This document shows, piece after piece, positions 12,359-25,974 of a stretch of DNA of 64,000 nucleotides. The notes below the pieces were generated by a model. That model was given only the letters and a program-made list of their open reading frames with translations. It did not search any database and had not been told where the DNA came from. The stretch spans positions 63,664,987 through 63,728,986 of the forward strand of contig CM048557.1 of NCBI GenBank assembly GCA_026413225.1, read 5' to 3'. This DNA is from Otis tarda (Eukaryota > Chordata > Aves > Otidiformes > Otididae). Every line of letters begins with the position of its first letter. Positions within the stretch are counted from its first letter, which is position 1. The position numbers were made by a program, and so were the translations under genes.

Positions 12359-14879
12359 CCCCACCCTCCCCATAGTTTATGTTTGGCCATGTTGAGTAGC
12401 AAGTATGTTATTGGAAGCACAACGCAGCCGAGTTGGGCAGAGACAGACATGAGAGGAATTAAAAGTCTGGCAGACAAAGTCAGGATTTGCATTTTTCATT
12501 CATTTCAGAAATTTCTTTCCTTTCCTAACTCTTGTCTTCTATTACAAAAATGGCCACATACTCACTGGAGAGAAAACCACTCCCTCCTGACAAGTACCCT
12601 TCAGCAGTATGAAAAACCGCATCAACAGCTCTTTCAGGCAGAACACAGTGACGCACATGGGATTCACACACAAATTTTATGGGGGCTAATCCTGCAATTG
12701 ATTTTCCACACATCAGGTAAGATTTCAAAGAGGAAAGCCAGCTGCTGATGAAAAGGCTGGAGAAAGCTCCTGCTTCAGAAAACAGCAGAGAGCCATTTGG
12801 ACTTGATTACCTGTGAAAAAGCTGGTTCCCACCTCCAGATAATCAGCAAAGATGGACCCAGGCTGGCAAGAGGCTGAGAAAAACACACTCAAGAGCTGCT
12901 CTGCGTTGATGCAGTGCTACTCGCTCGTGGTTGCCATGTGCCGATTTGCACCATTTCAGTCCGGTAGCAGCCAGCTTTTTACACCAACTGGTTTTTGATA
13001 TGCAGCTTTCCCAGAGGCCCTGGACTAACAGCAAATTTCTGAGGGAAGAGGAGGATAATAGTTACATTTATTGGACCAAACTGGTGCTCGATAAAACAGG
13101 GTAGTAATATCGCTGAATAAATAAAGCAACCAGGAATATGTGATGTTTTTTTTCATTATAGAAGTACCTTCCAAGCAGCCTTTATATAGTGTAACCGTCC
13201 ACGGTATAATCCCCTCGGACCCAAGTGAGCTCTGCCTGAGCAGCCAACTAAAAGCCGTGTTAGCACATTAGCCTGGTGCTGATTCAAAGTCAGCGTACTC
13301 TGCTCCCACGGGAGCACGGAGCACAGGTAAGAGCTGTCTGCAGTATCTCAGTGCATGGCACGCTGCCGTACCCAGACCTACCTGGAAGAGACTGCAGAGT
13401 GCACATCTAGGCTGACCTTTAAGTTACAATAATCCTAACAAAAAAAATTCAGCATTTTTTTTCATGCTCGAGACCTTTAATCATAATCTGTGCCTCTGCT
13501 TTGGCCTGGTACAATTTAAAGCATCTGCAGAGCATGAATGTAAAGCCCTGCCAGTCAGCGCCGGCAGTATTTCACTCTCAGCAAGTGCTGGAGTACATGG
13601 CTTCATCAGCTGGAAGACACTGGACAACTCGTAAAGCTCAGGACAAACTCTGATCTCTTGGCTGTCCCTCAAGCTGTATTATCTCTGCAAACATGCGCTT
13701 CCCTTAATCTCTAATCTTTTCCCAGACAGTAATTAAAAAACAGTTCCAAGTCTTTTTCCTGGCTTCTTCTTCTAGCAAAACATTTTGCAGCCTCCAACCT
13801 TGTGCCCAGTCTGTAAATTTTGTCCTGAGCTTTTTTTTAAAATCAAATTTTGTACTCCTCTGTGAGCTCCACTCTTTATACAGCACTTTTTTTTCAGATG
13901 AAAAGCTGTCTTTTCCCCTCTCCACCTCGTGAAGCTTTATTCATATGCCTGAAGAGTCCTTGTGGAAGCAAACTTTGATCCAACCCTGCATGGTTTTTAA
14001 ACACTTCCCTTCACGAATTTCTATAATCTCTTCTCATCTCACTGTGCTCACAAGCCAGAGCAGAGAGCTGCAGCACATAAGGAATGTAAGGTGGGTCTCC
14101 ATGCCAGGGCTGTTCCCCAACCCGCTGCAGGCCTGGGTGCGCAAAGGGATGTCGGTATGATGCGAGCCCTGGCAGAGGAGGCATCACCCAGATGGGTATA
14201 CCAAAGCAACAGCCTGGGGCCGCTGCAGGAGGTAGCTGAACACCTCTCCCAGCCTTGCCCAGCCACTGGGGCCAGGGACACTTCCTGCCCATGAGGGACC
14301 TGTCTTTCTCCCAGCCCTTGGAGATATCCACTGTGGAGGCTGTGGCTCCTGGTCATGGGAAGATCTGATATGCCTTCTGTAGGGTCAGTATTTCTGTTAA
14401 CAGGTATTCCTCTTGAAAGCTTCTCTCTTGTAACCTTCAGGATTATCTTATTTTTTCATTTTTATGCCTTTGTGAAATAGTCTTATGCTAAACACAGGAC
14501 ACAGGCATGCATGCTGTGCTGTGTTGTTTTTCACTGTTTTGGTATAGTCAGAGAACATGTATAGGACTTTGACATCAATTTTCTAGCACAATGCTGTTAC
14601 AATCCTGTATTCTCTATGCTTTTCTTTTGCGTGCAGTTAGACTATACGGGGAAGAGATTGAAAATAGCTTTTCCAAAGTATTAATTTTGTTTTATCAAGG
14701 ACTGTGCTGGCAGTTTATATGTCATATTTTAATTGTTCACAGTAAGGAAACATCAGGGGATTCAATGTAATAATATTTTTGTACATGGGTGCCAAGGTTC
14801 CTGCATCTGAAAGGCTACATGGAAATTATTCACAGATGCAGGTATTCACTGATAATAGCTTTTCTGGCACTCTTCATCA
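12359..14879. other. Non-coding stretch
   Basis: No gene supported. A 7-bp-arm inverted repeat with a 2-base spacer (TGCTCCC/GGGAGCA) sits at 13,301-13,316, directly before a donor-like CAG|GTAAG near 13,326. I found no matching open exon, so I do not call one. The rest is ordinary sequence. Confidence 0.45.
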
Positions 14880-14985
14880 GTTGATTTACAAAGGAAATCA
14901 GTGTCCTTATTTCCCTGTTATTGGTACAGAAGCACAGAGAGGAAAAAGGACTTGATAAGGTTTATGCCTGCTAACAACATAATGT
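14880..14985 (-). repeat. MIR/CORE-SINE-like relic
   Basis: The block around 'acagaagcacagagaggaaa' followed by 'aggacttgataagg' matches, from memory, the reverse complement of the conserved tRNA-derived SINE core of MIR-type elements (gaggcacagagaggttaag ... gacttg). Such elements predate the split of mammals and reptiles, so only fragments survive in birds. The identification rests on pattern recall over roughly 50 bases. An alignment to MIR and other CORE-SINE consensus sequences would settle it. Confidence 0.35.
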
Positions 14986-17900
14986 CTTGAAGAGGTGTTG
15001 AAGACTTCTAGCTCCTCTTGACTTTAGTTGGAGTTAAGAGAGCCCTGGAGGTCAATTAAGCAACATTCAACCTTGACCTAAATAATTTATTTACATTTCA
15101 ATCTAATGTCTTTACAGAGAGTATTTCAACGCTAAGAATGGAAGTTGCATCTCAATTCTATTAGCAGTAGTCCCACAGGCTTCTGAAAACTCGTTTCAAA
15201 CATTTTTATGACCTTGCCAAGATTCAGACAAGATTCACTTTCAAAGCACTGCGTGTAACCCCCTGACTCCAAAGAGATGCATCAGCACCATGCACAAAGA
15301 TAAGCCCTTGCAGAATCACAGCACTAGTCAGCATCTTCACTGGAAATTAAACATTTCGTGGTGAGGTACTACAAAGAGGGATTTTTTTGTAATTATGCAT
15401 TTGGGAGCATAGTGTGGCTGCTTTAACTCGGAGATCACTTCATACTGAGAACCTACACAGACTGCCTTGTAAAAAATAACCTTAAAGTAAAAGGTGGCAG
15501 TTTCTAACTTTTTGGGTTTTTTAAGTGCCACCCAGGTTCATGCATACAGGCTGCCTCCATCTGTGCATTAACAGAGTACTTACATTAGTAACCGTACGTG
15601 GCCAAAAAAAGCAGCTGAAAACAGAAAGCTATAAATGATTAGTTATCCAAACTTTTCAAACTTCAGTTTTTAAACTATTTAAGCCAAAACATATGAATGA
15701 AGCCAGATATGTTGAACATATGGCTCAGGTTCGGTGACACAGATCATAAAACTTAGCCAGGCTTACAGAAAATCTGATCTGTTTCAGATTTGTGATTTAT
15801 GCTGGTTTCAGGTTTTCTTGCAGGTATTTTGCATGCTCTAACAAATACAACTACATTTTCCTTTTCACAGTGCACTGACAGTCTCTGCAACCTATTTTCC
15901 CTGCTCTGAGGGGTTTGGTGCCCATGCTCATGGCCAATTCTGTAACCCGGGACAAGACTGCAGGGAAAACAGCTGTGAGAAATCTCCTGCAGGAGACTCT
16001 CCTTGTGCCTGATCCCGCCCTTGCCTCTTGCCTTGCCTTCCTGGTTTGAATGTGGCCCTACTTTCTCGCTGTGGCTTTGCCCAGCCATTGTTGGGCTGCA
16101 GCTGCTGTCACCAGGGCTGCTCTGCTCAGCTTGTTAGGGTGCTGCGAGACTGTGTCCCAACAGACACCAAGCTCATATTATGAGAGGCTAACAGAGGGTT
16201 TTTAAAAGCATTTATTTCAAAAATCAAACCAGCTTGTTAAGTTACAGAAAAAACTACTGTGTGTTCATTAAAAATTTTGCAGGCAGTCATCATGTAGTTA
16301 AAACAACAGTATCCACCACTTGCCAGCATTTCACTGAACATGATATGCAACAGCAGCATGATGAACAGTTTTTTGCACCATCTAGACAGCTTTTCTTCCT
16401 GGCTACAGGAGTCCTGGTCCCATTTTAGAGATGGTTTTGTTGGAGGCCAGTGATTTTGTTGAGCTAAGAAGGTGTTCTTATTAGATCTGTACCTGAAATA
16501 GGGCTGTTGTTTGTTAGTCACTGCTATACCATGTTTGTCTTGTTCTCTCCATTATTCTTTGGACACAACACATAGCAAGCCACTACTAGTGTGAACACCA
16601 AATTTTGTGGACTGAGAGGCTGTAAATTTCTCTAGGACAGAAGGGTAAGCTCTATTTACATACTGGACAATACACAGAAACCTGCGATTCTGTCTATGAG
16701 GCTTTAACATTTAGGTTAGGCTTTGTTTATGATTCAGTTGTGTACACAATATTGGATAATTATTTTCATACTCATTGAAGGACACATGATATGTCCTCAA
16801 GCAACTGTGTCACTCTGACTTTGTGTCTCCTGTTTCTTAATGAAGTCCAAGTTCACCAGGAAGAATGAGGAAGAGTCCTGTCCTTGGTAGGACTTAGAAG
16901 CCATATCCTACAAACAAATGACTCTACTAAGGGAATGATTCTGTCTGTTTCGTTTCTTTTTCCAGAAAAAAATAAAATTTTGCCCTTGTTAGAATTCATT
17001 GTCAGGAGGACTCTGCCAGTGGTTTTCTTCAGCTGGCATTTAAAGAGAGAAAAATATGGTGAAATACAGTCATATGGCCCTGGTACTATGACATCACCAG
17101 AAGTGTGAGCACTGCAACAGTGCTGGTAGGATTAAAGAGCAGTACAGAAAGAGTTGTACAGTTTGCAGCTGCAGAAGCTCTGCCAGACACACTATGTACA
17201 AAACAAAAGAGAGTTTTAAGAGTTCACCTGACAGCACACATAGGTTAAGTATCCACCAAACAAAAGCAGGGGAGAAAGCAGAGCTAACGATAACAAGGCA
17301 TATTAAAAAAAAGTGTACATGCATAGATATACATCTGTATCTAGATATACAGAGATGGGCTGCAGGACAGTCATAAGGCAAAACCACAGTACAGAAAATT
17401 AGCATTTTCAGCCTACAAGAAATAAGGAGAAAACCATCTGATTAGCCAGCAAAACTGCAAAATTTAAGATGAAGTGAATATGACAACTCCAACCCCTTCA
17501 TGAATAGTGTTTTGTCTTCCTTTGTTGTCTGGCTAAGCTGGTTTTGAAAGCCCGTTCATCAGCAGTATGCAGTTTCTAGCACCATAAAGGTGCAAAATTA
17601 AACAATCCTTAGAACACTCAGGCTCTTAACTGACGAACCTCTATTGCAAGTTCCTCCAGTTATGGTTGGTTATGAACAATTTTTTTTCCAAAATACAGTG
17701 ATCAGAAACATATGCAGCCTCCCACCATCTCCAAAATCAATAACTTCTTCAAAAAATGCTTCTCCTACTATACATCATATGTTACTGCTTGCTCTTCAGC
17801 AGCCACAGCAGATCACAAGGATGGTACTGGAAGATGTATGGGCAAACTAACACAGAGCTCCCGCATCCTAAAGTTATGCTTTAAGCATGGGTGCACCACA

Positions 17901-20571
17901 GCTCTGTGAATCGGCAGTCTTGGGTTCTTGGCAACTTCTACCATTTCCATACTCTGACTCCAAATCTAAAGCTGCTTAACTTTTGTTGCATTGACTAATC
18001 TCACTGAACTCCAAGGGCAGGACTTAGGGGGTCCTGCCTCAATACAAGAATTGCAACTCCCAACACTCATTGATTTGGATCACCTAATCAAGTGCCTCTG
18101 CTCCCTTTTCAGCCAAAGCAGTTAAGCTCCATCAAATACAGATCTTCTGCATCCCTACCACCAAACTGCAAGTCATGCACTGTCTTGCTAGATCTCTGTT
18201 TAGCCCTCTGTGTTTCACAGCCAACAGTTTAAATTCAGGAGGAAGGATGGAAGATGCAATTTCCTGGATTATGCTATAACCTAATATCTACAGCAGTCTT
18301 CTGAGTCATGAATGGGTTACATCTCATCAGGCCAAGGTGAAACTGAATTTTGATTTCCCTCTCTCTAGCTGACTAACTTTATTAAGCTATTATGGGGAGA
18401 ATAAGCTCTCGTGCTTCTGTTCCCTCATTCTTTTCACAAAAGCCTGTGGTTTCTCTATGACCAGTGCTATGAGGCTCTGAGTGTGCTTCTCCAAGGATTT
18501 AGGTGGAATGCAGACACGCCTTTGCTGTGTTCCTGAACCATGGCAGTGTTCAGCTGAGAACCTGTCCCTACCTGTCACTGCTCCCTTTGTAGTCATGGGC
18601 ATTGCAGTTTAGTGACCTGGGGAACTGCCAGGACAAGTGAGTAGGCAGTAGGAATTTTTACATACCTCTAGGGTCAGACAGCTGCCATAGCAGAAGATTT
18701 ATAGGTAGTTTTCTTGAACTTGTCTAAATGAATCCACCCGAGACCCGTTTCTGGAGCCCAAAGTAAATATTGCAGAACCTATCCCTTGTGACAATGCACT
18801 TACTTAAGGACTTGGATGTCTGAGGGCAAGTCATATAAGCCTATGTATTTTAACTCAACTCCTAAAAATGTAATTACTTACCTCATGATGATATTTTAAG
18901 GGTTAATTTACATTTGAGGAAATATCACAGACACCCACATAATTCTGAGCACTTTCTGCATAATTGAGAAAAGCAGCAATGTTCATATTACCCTCAGAGC
19001 GACAGAGCCTGCAGAACTACCAGTTACATTCTAAATACCTGTCATACAGGTTCGGAATTGCCCTGGGATGCATGGGTTGCATTACCTGGAAAAGGGTGCA
19101 GCGGTAAGGCAAGCGAGTTGTTCTGAGTATCATCTTGTGTGTTGAGCACACCTGGCCTTTCTCTGAGACCCTTCCCAGGACTGGGAGCACGTAACATCCT
19201 GAAGATGGAAGACTGAGGAAGGTGGCTCACTGGCATTTTCAGCAGACTGAAAGGAGAAGGCTCTTGGTGATGTTGTGGATGTTCTCAATTTACCTGCAAC
19301 AAACAGGATCATAGTGGGAGTGAATTAATACTGGCTATCACATTGTTAAAAGGGCTTAGAAAGGTCCTTCCTAGGCAAGAGCTCTAACTATCAGGCAGTT
19401 ACATCAAAAGTGAGCATCCTATCCTGTAAAAAAGTGAAATCCACCCAATTATTTATAAAAATACTCATAACTGATTACTGTCAGTAGATCCTGTATAGCG
19501 CATAATTCAAGGTGTCTCACTTGTAGCCCTGCCCAAGGTGTGGGATGGGGTTTCAGAGCCATCCTCACAGCTGGTTTGTTACCAGCTAACTCCAAACAGC
19601 GCTCTCATCAGCCTGTAGACTTCCTGGTCTGTCTGTCAAGGTATCTGCCTTTTCCATTGAATTGCAGAAGGAACATAAGAACTTAATTTTGGCCTCTAGA
19701 TTGTAGTTTGAAGGTTAGGAGTTAAAAATAAAATAGTACAGTGCTAACCTTCTCATACACATATTTTTTACTGGCTACAGATCAGATCTTCATTCTAACA
19801 TGCATGACTCCGTTTGGAATAACAGCTACGGTTACAAATGGTGCTCCTGAAACCCTAAAGAACTCATAATTAGTACGAATTATGAACATATTTCCCAAAT
19901 TGTGGCTTATTTTCCATCTCTGAATGGAAAATGAACAAATGTTGTCAGAAAGAACCCTAGGGAAGCTTTCACTCCTCCTACTTTACTGATGAGTAACTTG
20001 ACACACCCTTGAACATGCATCAGCTCCATTTCATAATCTTGGAAATTTGGGATTTTCCAAGGAAAAAAGTCCACACTAGATTAAAACATGCATCTGTGCG
20101 TGCTAAGGCAAATTCCCATCTGCTGTATATCTTATACTTCGCATCCTCATTCTCTTATCATATCAAATCTGTCTTCCCTAGTGATTTATTTGCCACATAC
20201 ATGCCTTGTCTAGTTTCCTAGACATGTGAACTTATGAGCCTGATGGTAGGATGCAAACATGCTACCTTTCTCTTCCCTTTCACATCCTAGCATGCCACGT
20301 GGTAAACTCTCTGCTCCTGCTATTCAGGTTGATTCCCATGATTTCCTTTCCATTAGTAGTGTGGGGTGCACTCCTTTGATGAGTTTGAGTAATCACAACG
20401 GGTCCAGCCTCTTGAAAAGGGGCGCTTTTTTTTTTTTTCCCATGAAGCTGTAACTCCTAGGATGTGATCATCTTGTCTCTGACAGGAGTCTTGGGCACCT
20501 CCCAACTCTGCAATGCCCTTTGGAAAGGCATTATTTTCATCCTCGGACTGGGGATATGTTCTTTGAACTGG
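14986..20571. other. Non-coding stretch
   Basis: AT-rich DNA with a GC-richer patch around 15.9-16.15 kb that has no recognisable family. I see no supported exon, RNA gene or repeat. The open frames here are short (about 110 codons at most) and have no family signature. Confidence 0.45.
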
Positions 20572-20576
20572 CCCAT
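20572..20576 (+). repeat. Left target-site duplication of the solo LTR
   Basis: CCCAT directly precedes the LTR's TGTCC start and is repeated exactly at 21,265-21,269, straight after its terminal CA. This marks the integration site and fixes the element's ends. Confidence 0.85.
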
Positions 20577-21264
20577 TGTCCTGGTTTCAGCAGGGATGGA
20601 GTTAATTTTTCTTCTCAGTAGCCAGTGTGTTTTGGATTTCAGATGTGAAGAATGTTGATAAAAACATTCTGATGATACGAGTTGTTGTTAATGAGACCAA
20701 GGACACCGTCTGGCTTTCCAAGTCTCGTTAAGGTCTCGTTAACGTGCAGATGCAGGAAGCTGGGCGAAAGACAGACAGAATAATTGATCCAAACTGGCCA
20801 AAGAGAGTATTCCATGCCATAAACGTCATGCTCAGTATATAAGTGGGGGTTGCCCATGGGAGGGGGCATCCTATCATTTTCTGTTCGGGCATTCTTGTCG
20901 GGTATCCGTTCGGGCACCCTTGGCATTCTTTTTTTTTCTCTTTTGCTTGCTGGCATTGTTCCCTCTACCTTGCTAGCTTGCTCTCCCCGCCTTTGCTTGC
21001 TGCTCGGTGTTGTTCCTGTGATCACTGCTCAGGACGGGCTGTGTCGGTCATTCAGACATCGGGTGGTGAGAAATTGTACATTGCTCATTTTGTATATATT
21101 AATATCCTTATATCCTATTAGCTTTGTAGTTTTTAGTATTTTTAGTAAACTGTTTTTATCTCAACCCACGAATTTTCCTTTCTTCCCAATTTCTCTCCCC
21201 TGTCCCACTGGGTAGGGGGAGGGTGAATAAGAAACTGTGTGGTGATCCGGGCTAAACCACCACA
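20577..21264 (+). mobile_element. Solo LTR of an endogenous retrovirus, ERVL-like
   Basis: A 688-bp element starts TGTCCTGGTTTCAGC and ends CCACCACA, giving the TG...CA termini of an LTR. It is flanked by a perfect 5-bp target duplication, CCCAT (20,572-20,576 and 21,265-21,269). A TATA-like TATATAAG lies at 20,836-20,843, in the position expected for the U3 promoter. No internal retroviral sequence follows and no second LTR is present, so this is a solo LTR left by LTR-LTR recombination. The start and the region before the TATA box resemble an LTR family I recall as common in birds. A 5-bp duplication fits ERVL (class III) better than ERV1 (4) or ERVK (6). The subfamily is uncertain. The intact target duplication suggests an insertion much younger than the CR1 and SINE relics nearby. 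It is a non-coding fossil. Confidence 0.85.
20722..20743 (+). repeat. Tandem 11-mer duplication inside the LTR
   Basis: Two adjacent units, GTCTCGTTAAG and GTCTCGTTAAC, differ at the last base only. They lie upstream of the LTR's TATA box, in the part that normally carries enhancer repeats. Whether the whole family has them or only this copy cannot be told here. Confidence 0.75.
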
Positions 21265-21269
21265 CCCAT
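21265..21269 (+). repeat. Right target-site duplication of the solo LTR
   Basis: CCCAT, an exact copy of 20,572-20,576. Confidence 0.85.
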
Positions 21270-24200
21270 CAGCAAGCGGGTTCTGCTCCTGGGGAACTGG
21301 GAGCTGGGATCCTTGCTGCTCACGGCATGCTCCAACAAGAAGCTTCCCATGGCCAAGAGTTCTCAGCAGTTGTTTGCCCCTGAAGCACGGTTGGCTTGCA
21401 GACACCGATGTAACTCCCACTCTTGCACACAAAATTCAATCAAATATGCAATAATTGCACTGATGCAAGTGAGCATGAAATAATTTATTCCTTTCTTCAA
21501 GGGCAAATATCTTTAAAGGACCTGCAGAAATTACAGTGATAAAAAGGCTGCAAGTATTGTATAACCACAGAAGTTCAGACGATGTGTGGAAGAAGGAACC
21601 CTCTAATTCTAGGCTCTAGGTTGATGAAGAACTACACATAAACTATTTCTTTTTTAAATTCTATCCCTCCTCTGCTGTCTTGCTAGTAATAAAATACAGT
21701 TATAAAATAATGCAGTGATGGTAACCAAACAGGTGCATGCACCAGGTTAGCAACTTTTCCACAGACAAACAGCATGGATAATAAAGGAGAGCATGGGAAT
21801 GAAGGCACAGCCAGCTATTCCCAGTAAAAACAGGCAATTCTACAATTTAATCCCTGGTGGCAAGAGTGACAAAACACCTTCCAGAAATGAGAGTTTCACA
21901 CCCACAACTAGGTATTTAACTCAAGCTTTTGAAAAAGCAGGAATCTAAACCTCCTCCTCTTTTTTTAAATTTTCTTGTTTCTGAAGAAAGAGGAAACAAA
22001 CCTTACCCACCCACAAAGCAAACAACCTCTAATCTGCCTTCCCAAACTTAATTGTTTTCAATTCAAAATCCTGGGATGAAGAGGCAAAAAGATCAAGGGT
22101 TTGTTGTTGCTCTAGGATTGGCTAGTCTCTTTGAGACACCACAGAAAAAAAAAAAATCTCCATTTTCTCACCATACAGACAGCATGTTGCAAAATTAAAA
22201 TTACAGGAACTTGGGAAAACGGATGAAAAGGAAGTATAATGAAACTGTTACCAGTTTTCAACCATCTCAGTCGAAAAATGAAGAGGGCATGAATTACGCA
22301 TTCTACTCCCTCATATAATTGTTCTGAGGAGCTGACAATTAATGACTGTAAGACATTCTCATGCTATAATTTAGGACATATAATGATTTAAGATAACGTC
22401 AAAAATGAAATAATCTAATTTTTAGCATAACAGAAACAATCCTTAAGTAACGTCACCTTGTCTGAATTATGTTTGAAATGGCATGTGACATGGTTAAACA
22501 CATAGATTTAAGTTTACCAAAGAATGAGAAAGACTATAACTACTGCGTTCGTACAGTGACTTTACAGAGGAGACCCTATTACTGTGGTCTCTTTTATATC
22601 TTCAACTTTTTAACTCTTATTTGTAATAACAATTCATAGCACTGTACACTTTGCAGCTGCATACAATTACCTAGTCACTAAAATTCTGTGCCAATATAGA
22701 CACAGGGAGAAAAAAGAAAAACCAAGCAGCTGGGCAGATTCTGTAATGATGGGCAAATTCAGCCCTTGTCTAAAATGAGGCGGCAGTATAATAAGAACAT
22801 CTTGTGACATGAGAACATGTGCTGCTGTGCCACCCTGTGCTAAAACAGGGGAATACCAAAGCCACCTGATTCCATTCCTTGGAAAACCCAGGCCTGTAAC
22901 ACTGAAGCAAAACATCCGTCGTTCAAACAAAGCCTGTACGTTCTGCTTTCATCGCTGAAGGTGCTATTGCTAAGTTAATGTTACTTGGGCGTTCATGCTT
23001 CGGTTTATCTTGTCTGCCAATGGATCAGATTCCTGAGGTACCCAGTGACCTTTCCCTATCGTACTCACACGCTACAGCAATTTAATCGTGTGTGAACAAG
23101 GATGCTTGCCTGAAGAATTTAACAAATTTACAAAAAATAAATAATACAGGGAAAGTGTTACAAAACTAAACAAAAAATAAAAAGGTACTCTTACATACGG
23201 AACTTCGAGCATTATCCTGCAAAAATAAATGTATAACCAGGCTAAAGTGAAATCAGGGGATTCCAGCAAGTCATTGAACTCTTTTTTTATTGCAGTTGGT
23301 AAAGCTGTTAGCACAGTAATCAAAATACCAACCAGGAAGAGACAAGAACCAAGCCTTATTCTTCCAAACTACTTAATTTCTTTTTACCCATGGAGAATAA
23401 CACAGCTGTTAGACCTTATGGCAGAGAACTGATACACTGGCTCATTAAATACATTTTTACTAAAGCCAGCTGAGTTCTTTTAAGTTCTATTGAAAAAGCT
23501 ATCACTGGAATTCATGAGTGGTAACTTGTACACAGATAAGTTACATTTTAATACATTAAATTGTTTACTAAGAAAGTACTTTGCAGAGCTCAGCGATGAC
23601 CAAATACAGCATAAGTGAGCTGAAAACCCTTCAGTACGTTCTTTCTCCCGCTGCTGTAATGAGACATTAGCACCTCCCCAGTGCTCCTTCACTGAGCTAC
23701 TGCAATAGCTCATACTCAAGTACAAATTAAAGCACTCTCTGGGTTTTTTTTGCTTACAGTAATATGTATTAATTTTGAAATAAAATACATTTCCTTATTC
23801 TCCCATGCATTTTTCAAGACTAAATCTTACGATAAATACACTCTCCCCTTCTCAACTCACTAATTTATTTTATAAACAGTAATAAACCTAGTACAACTAG
23901 CACATTTTATTAATTTACATTCAAAATTATCTACAAGGAAGCCTTCCTCTAACTCTAGGCACTTTAACATCATTAATAATATAACAAAACTCTAGTAGCA
24001 TTAGAATAATTATTGCAACAGGAAACCAGCAATTCAGACCTCTACAGATACTCCTTTCCATCCCTCCTCATGCTGAGAAAGAATTTTAATTCTCTTCACA
24101 AAACCCTATCAAGCAGATGTCTTTTGCACAAAACGACGGCCAGATTCAAGCTATTTCAGATGATGACAGAAAACAAGCCCCACAATCCTGGAGAATGCCC

Positions 24201-25974
24201 TGCCACCTGCTCCTTCATTTATATTAGGAGACAAAAACAACTGTCTGCAGATGACTCAGACAAACTGGTCTCCAATTGTTTAAGGCTTTACAAGGCAGAA
24301 CCAGTACCTTAAATACACTCACTAACCAGTGGTCATACAAATAGATGCCAAGCAAGACGTTTTGCTTCATAAAGGAACACCTGGTTCTGGTCCTATCCCT
24401 GGGGCAGGGTGGCCACAGCAGCAGCAGCATGATGTACTCTGCACCTCGTTTGCCATCGATTCTTACAGCTGTCTTGTGAAATACTTACACCCTGTGGGAA
24501 CGTGGCTGCAAGGATCCTGGTTTGCCAGGCATCCTTGAAAAATGTATGTGTTACGGGTGTCACGCTCAGATGGCACGTGTGTGGTGAGCTGAAATGTCTT
24601 CAGAACAGCTTTGGGGCCAACCACTGCAGACAGCACAAAGGAACACATTTGCTGGAAAAGTTCGGCTATAGGGTGCACTCCACACTCCTCTTGGAGTGCC
24701 CACTGCAAGGGTTACTTACTTCAAATGCACAATGGTAATTTAAAAGCTACTTCAGTTTTAATGTCCTGTAATTTTCACACTAATAGTTCAAAGACAACAT
24801 TCAACAGTTCAAAACAAGTTTCAACCATACACACGAAATTTCTGCCTTTTTAAGCTACCAAGTGCATACCATAAAGGCAAGTCTTACTTTACCCTTTGTA
24901 ATCACCATGATTTTTTTTCCCTGTACAGTTATTCAGATCTCATTCCAGAATTCATCATCAAGTTAATTAACAAATTTCAGTTTGTTCTGTGTTTAAGGGG
25001 AGACTTTTTGTGGCTTGACTCTGGGAAAATGCATAAAAGAAGGTGGCAGCTTGTTTTTCAGCTCTTGCCCTTGCATTTTCTGCTCAAGAGCCAGAAAAAA
25101 GGGAGGAATGTAAATTAGGAAGCACATGTACCTTGCAGGATTAGCATCACACATTTCTCAGAAGGCAGAGAAATGACAGCACACATTCCATTCTCAAGAT
25201 ACAAAAATTGATCATGTGGGGTTTTTTTTTTATTTCTCTGCCAAGCTGCTGATCTGAAACCTTATTTATATTTCATTCATCCCTCTTTCAGGAATAGCAG
25301 CTCCTCCATGGGTAATATAATTGTTTATATTACAATAATGCCTCAAGTGAGGTGAAGACTGTATGATGCAACATATGCAACACACAAATATATATAACAT
25401 ACAATATAGGAAATCTATCAGGATTCTTTTGGGGCATTCTGATTCTCTTGACCTTAAGGTAATTTTACATAATTGAAGTTCACATTGTGAAATATTTATT
25501 GGAGGATTATTATCCAGACTTTATAAGAAGTTTTCTTGTGAGGATCTATAGCCTCAGAAATGGAAATGGAAATGCAGAATTTTTTTTCTGAGTAATCCCA
25601 AGAGTGTAAATTTAGGAAGGAAAAGGCCAAAACCTGTAGATATTGTCTTAGTTAAGTACATTCTGCAGTCAAAAGCTTAATTCAGATCAGTTTTTTTTTT
25701 TTTATGGAGCATAAGTATTTCAAGGAAAAAAAAAAAAGATTCTAATCCTCATGGTTATTAACAAAATGTCTGCTTCTGGCATTTAAAATTTAAACCACGA
25801 CGGTCCCACTAGATTGACCTGACACTCTGCATATCACGGACCATCAGATTTCAACTTGTAATGATCCAAGTTGATCGGCTCGGCTAAAAAATAATTCTCA
25901 GAAATGTATCTAATCTTCAATAGAAGATATAAACCGATACAAAATCCTCAGCTTCTCTTGGGAACATGTCCTGG
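21270..25974. other. Non-coding stretch
   Basis: AT-rich DNA with homopolymer runs (for example poly-T and poly-A around 25.69-25.74 kb). No open frame shows domain or splice support. I see no RNA gene or recognisable repeat, although old decayed repeats could well be hidden here. Confidence 0.5.

Noticed and set aside
15890-16160. GC-richer patch that looked like a possible LTR or promoter
   Set aside because: No terminal repeats, target duplication, TATA box or CpG density sufficient to support either.
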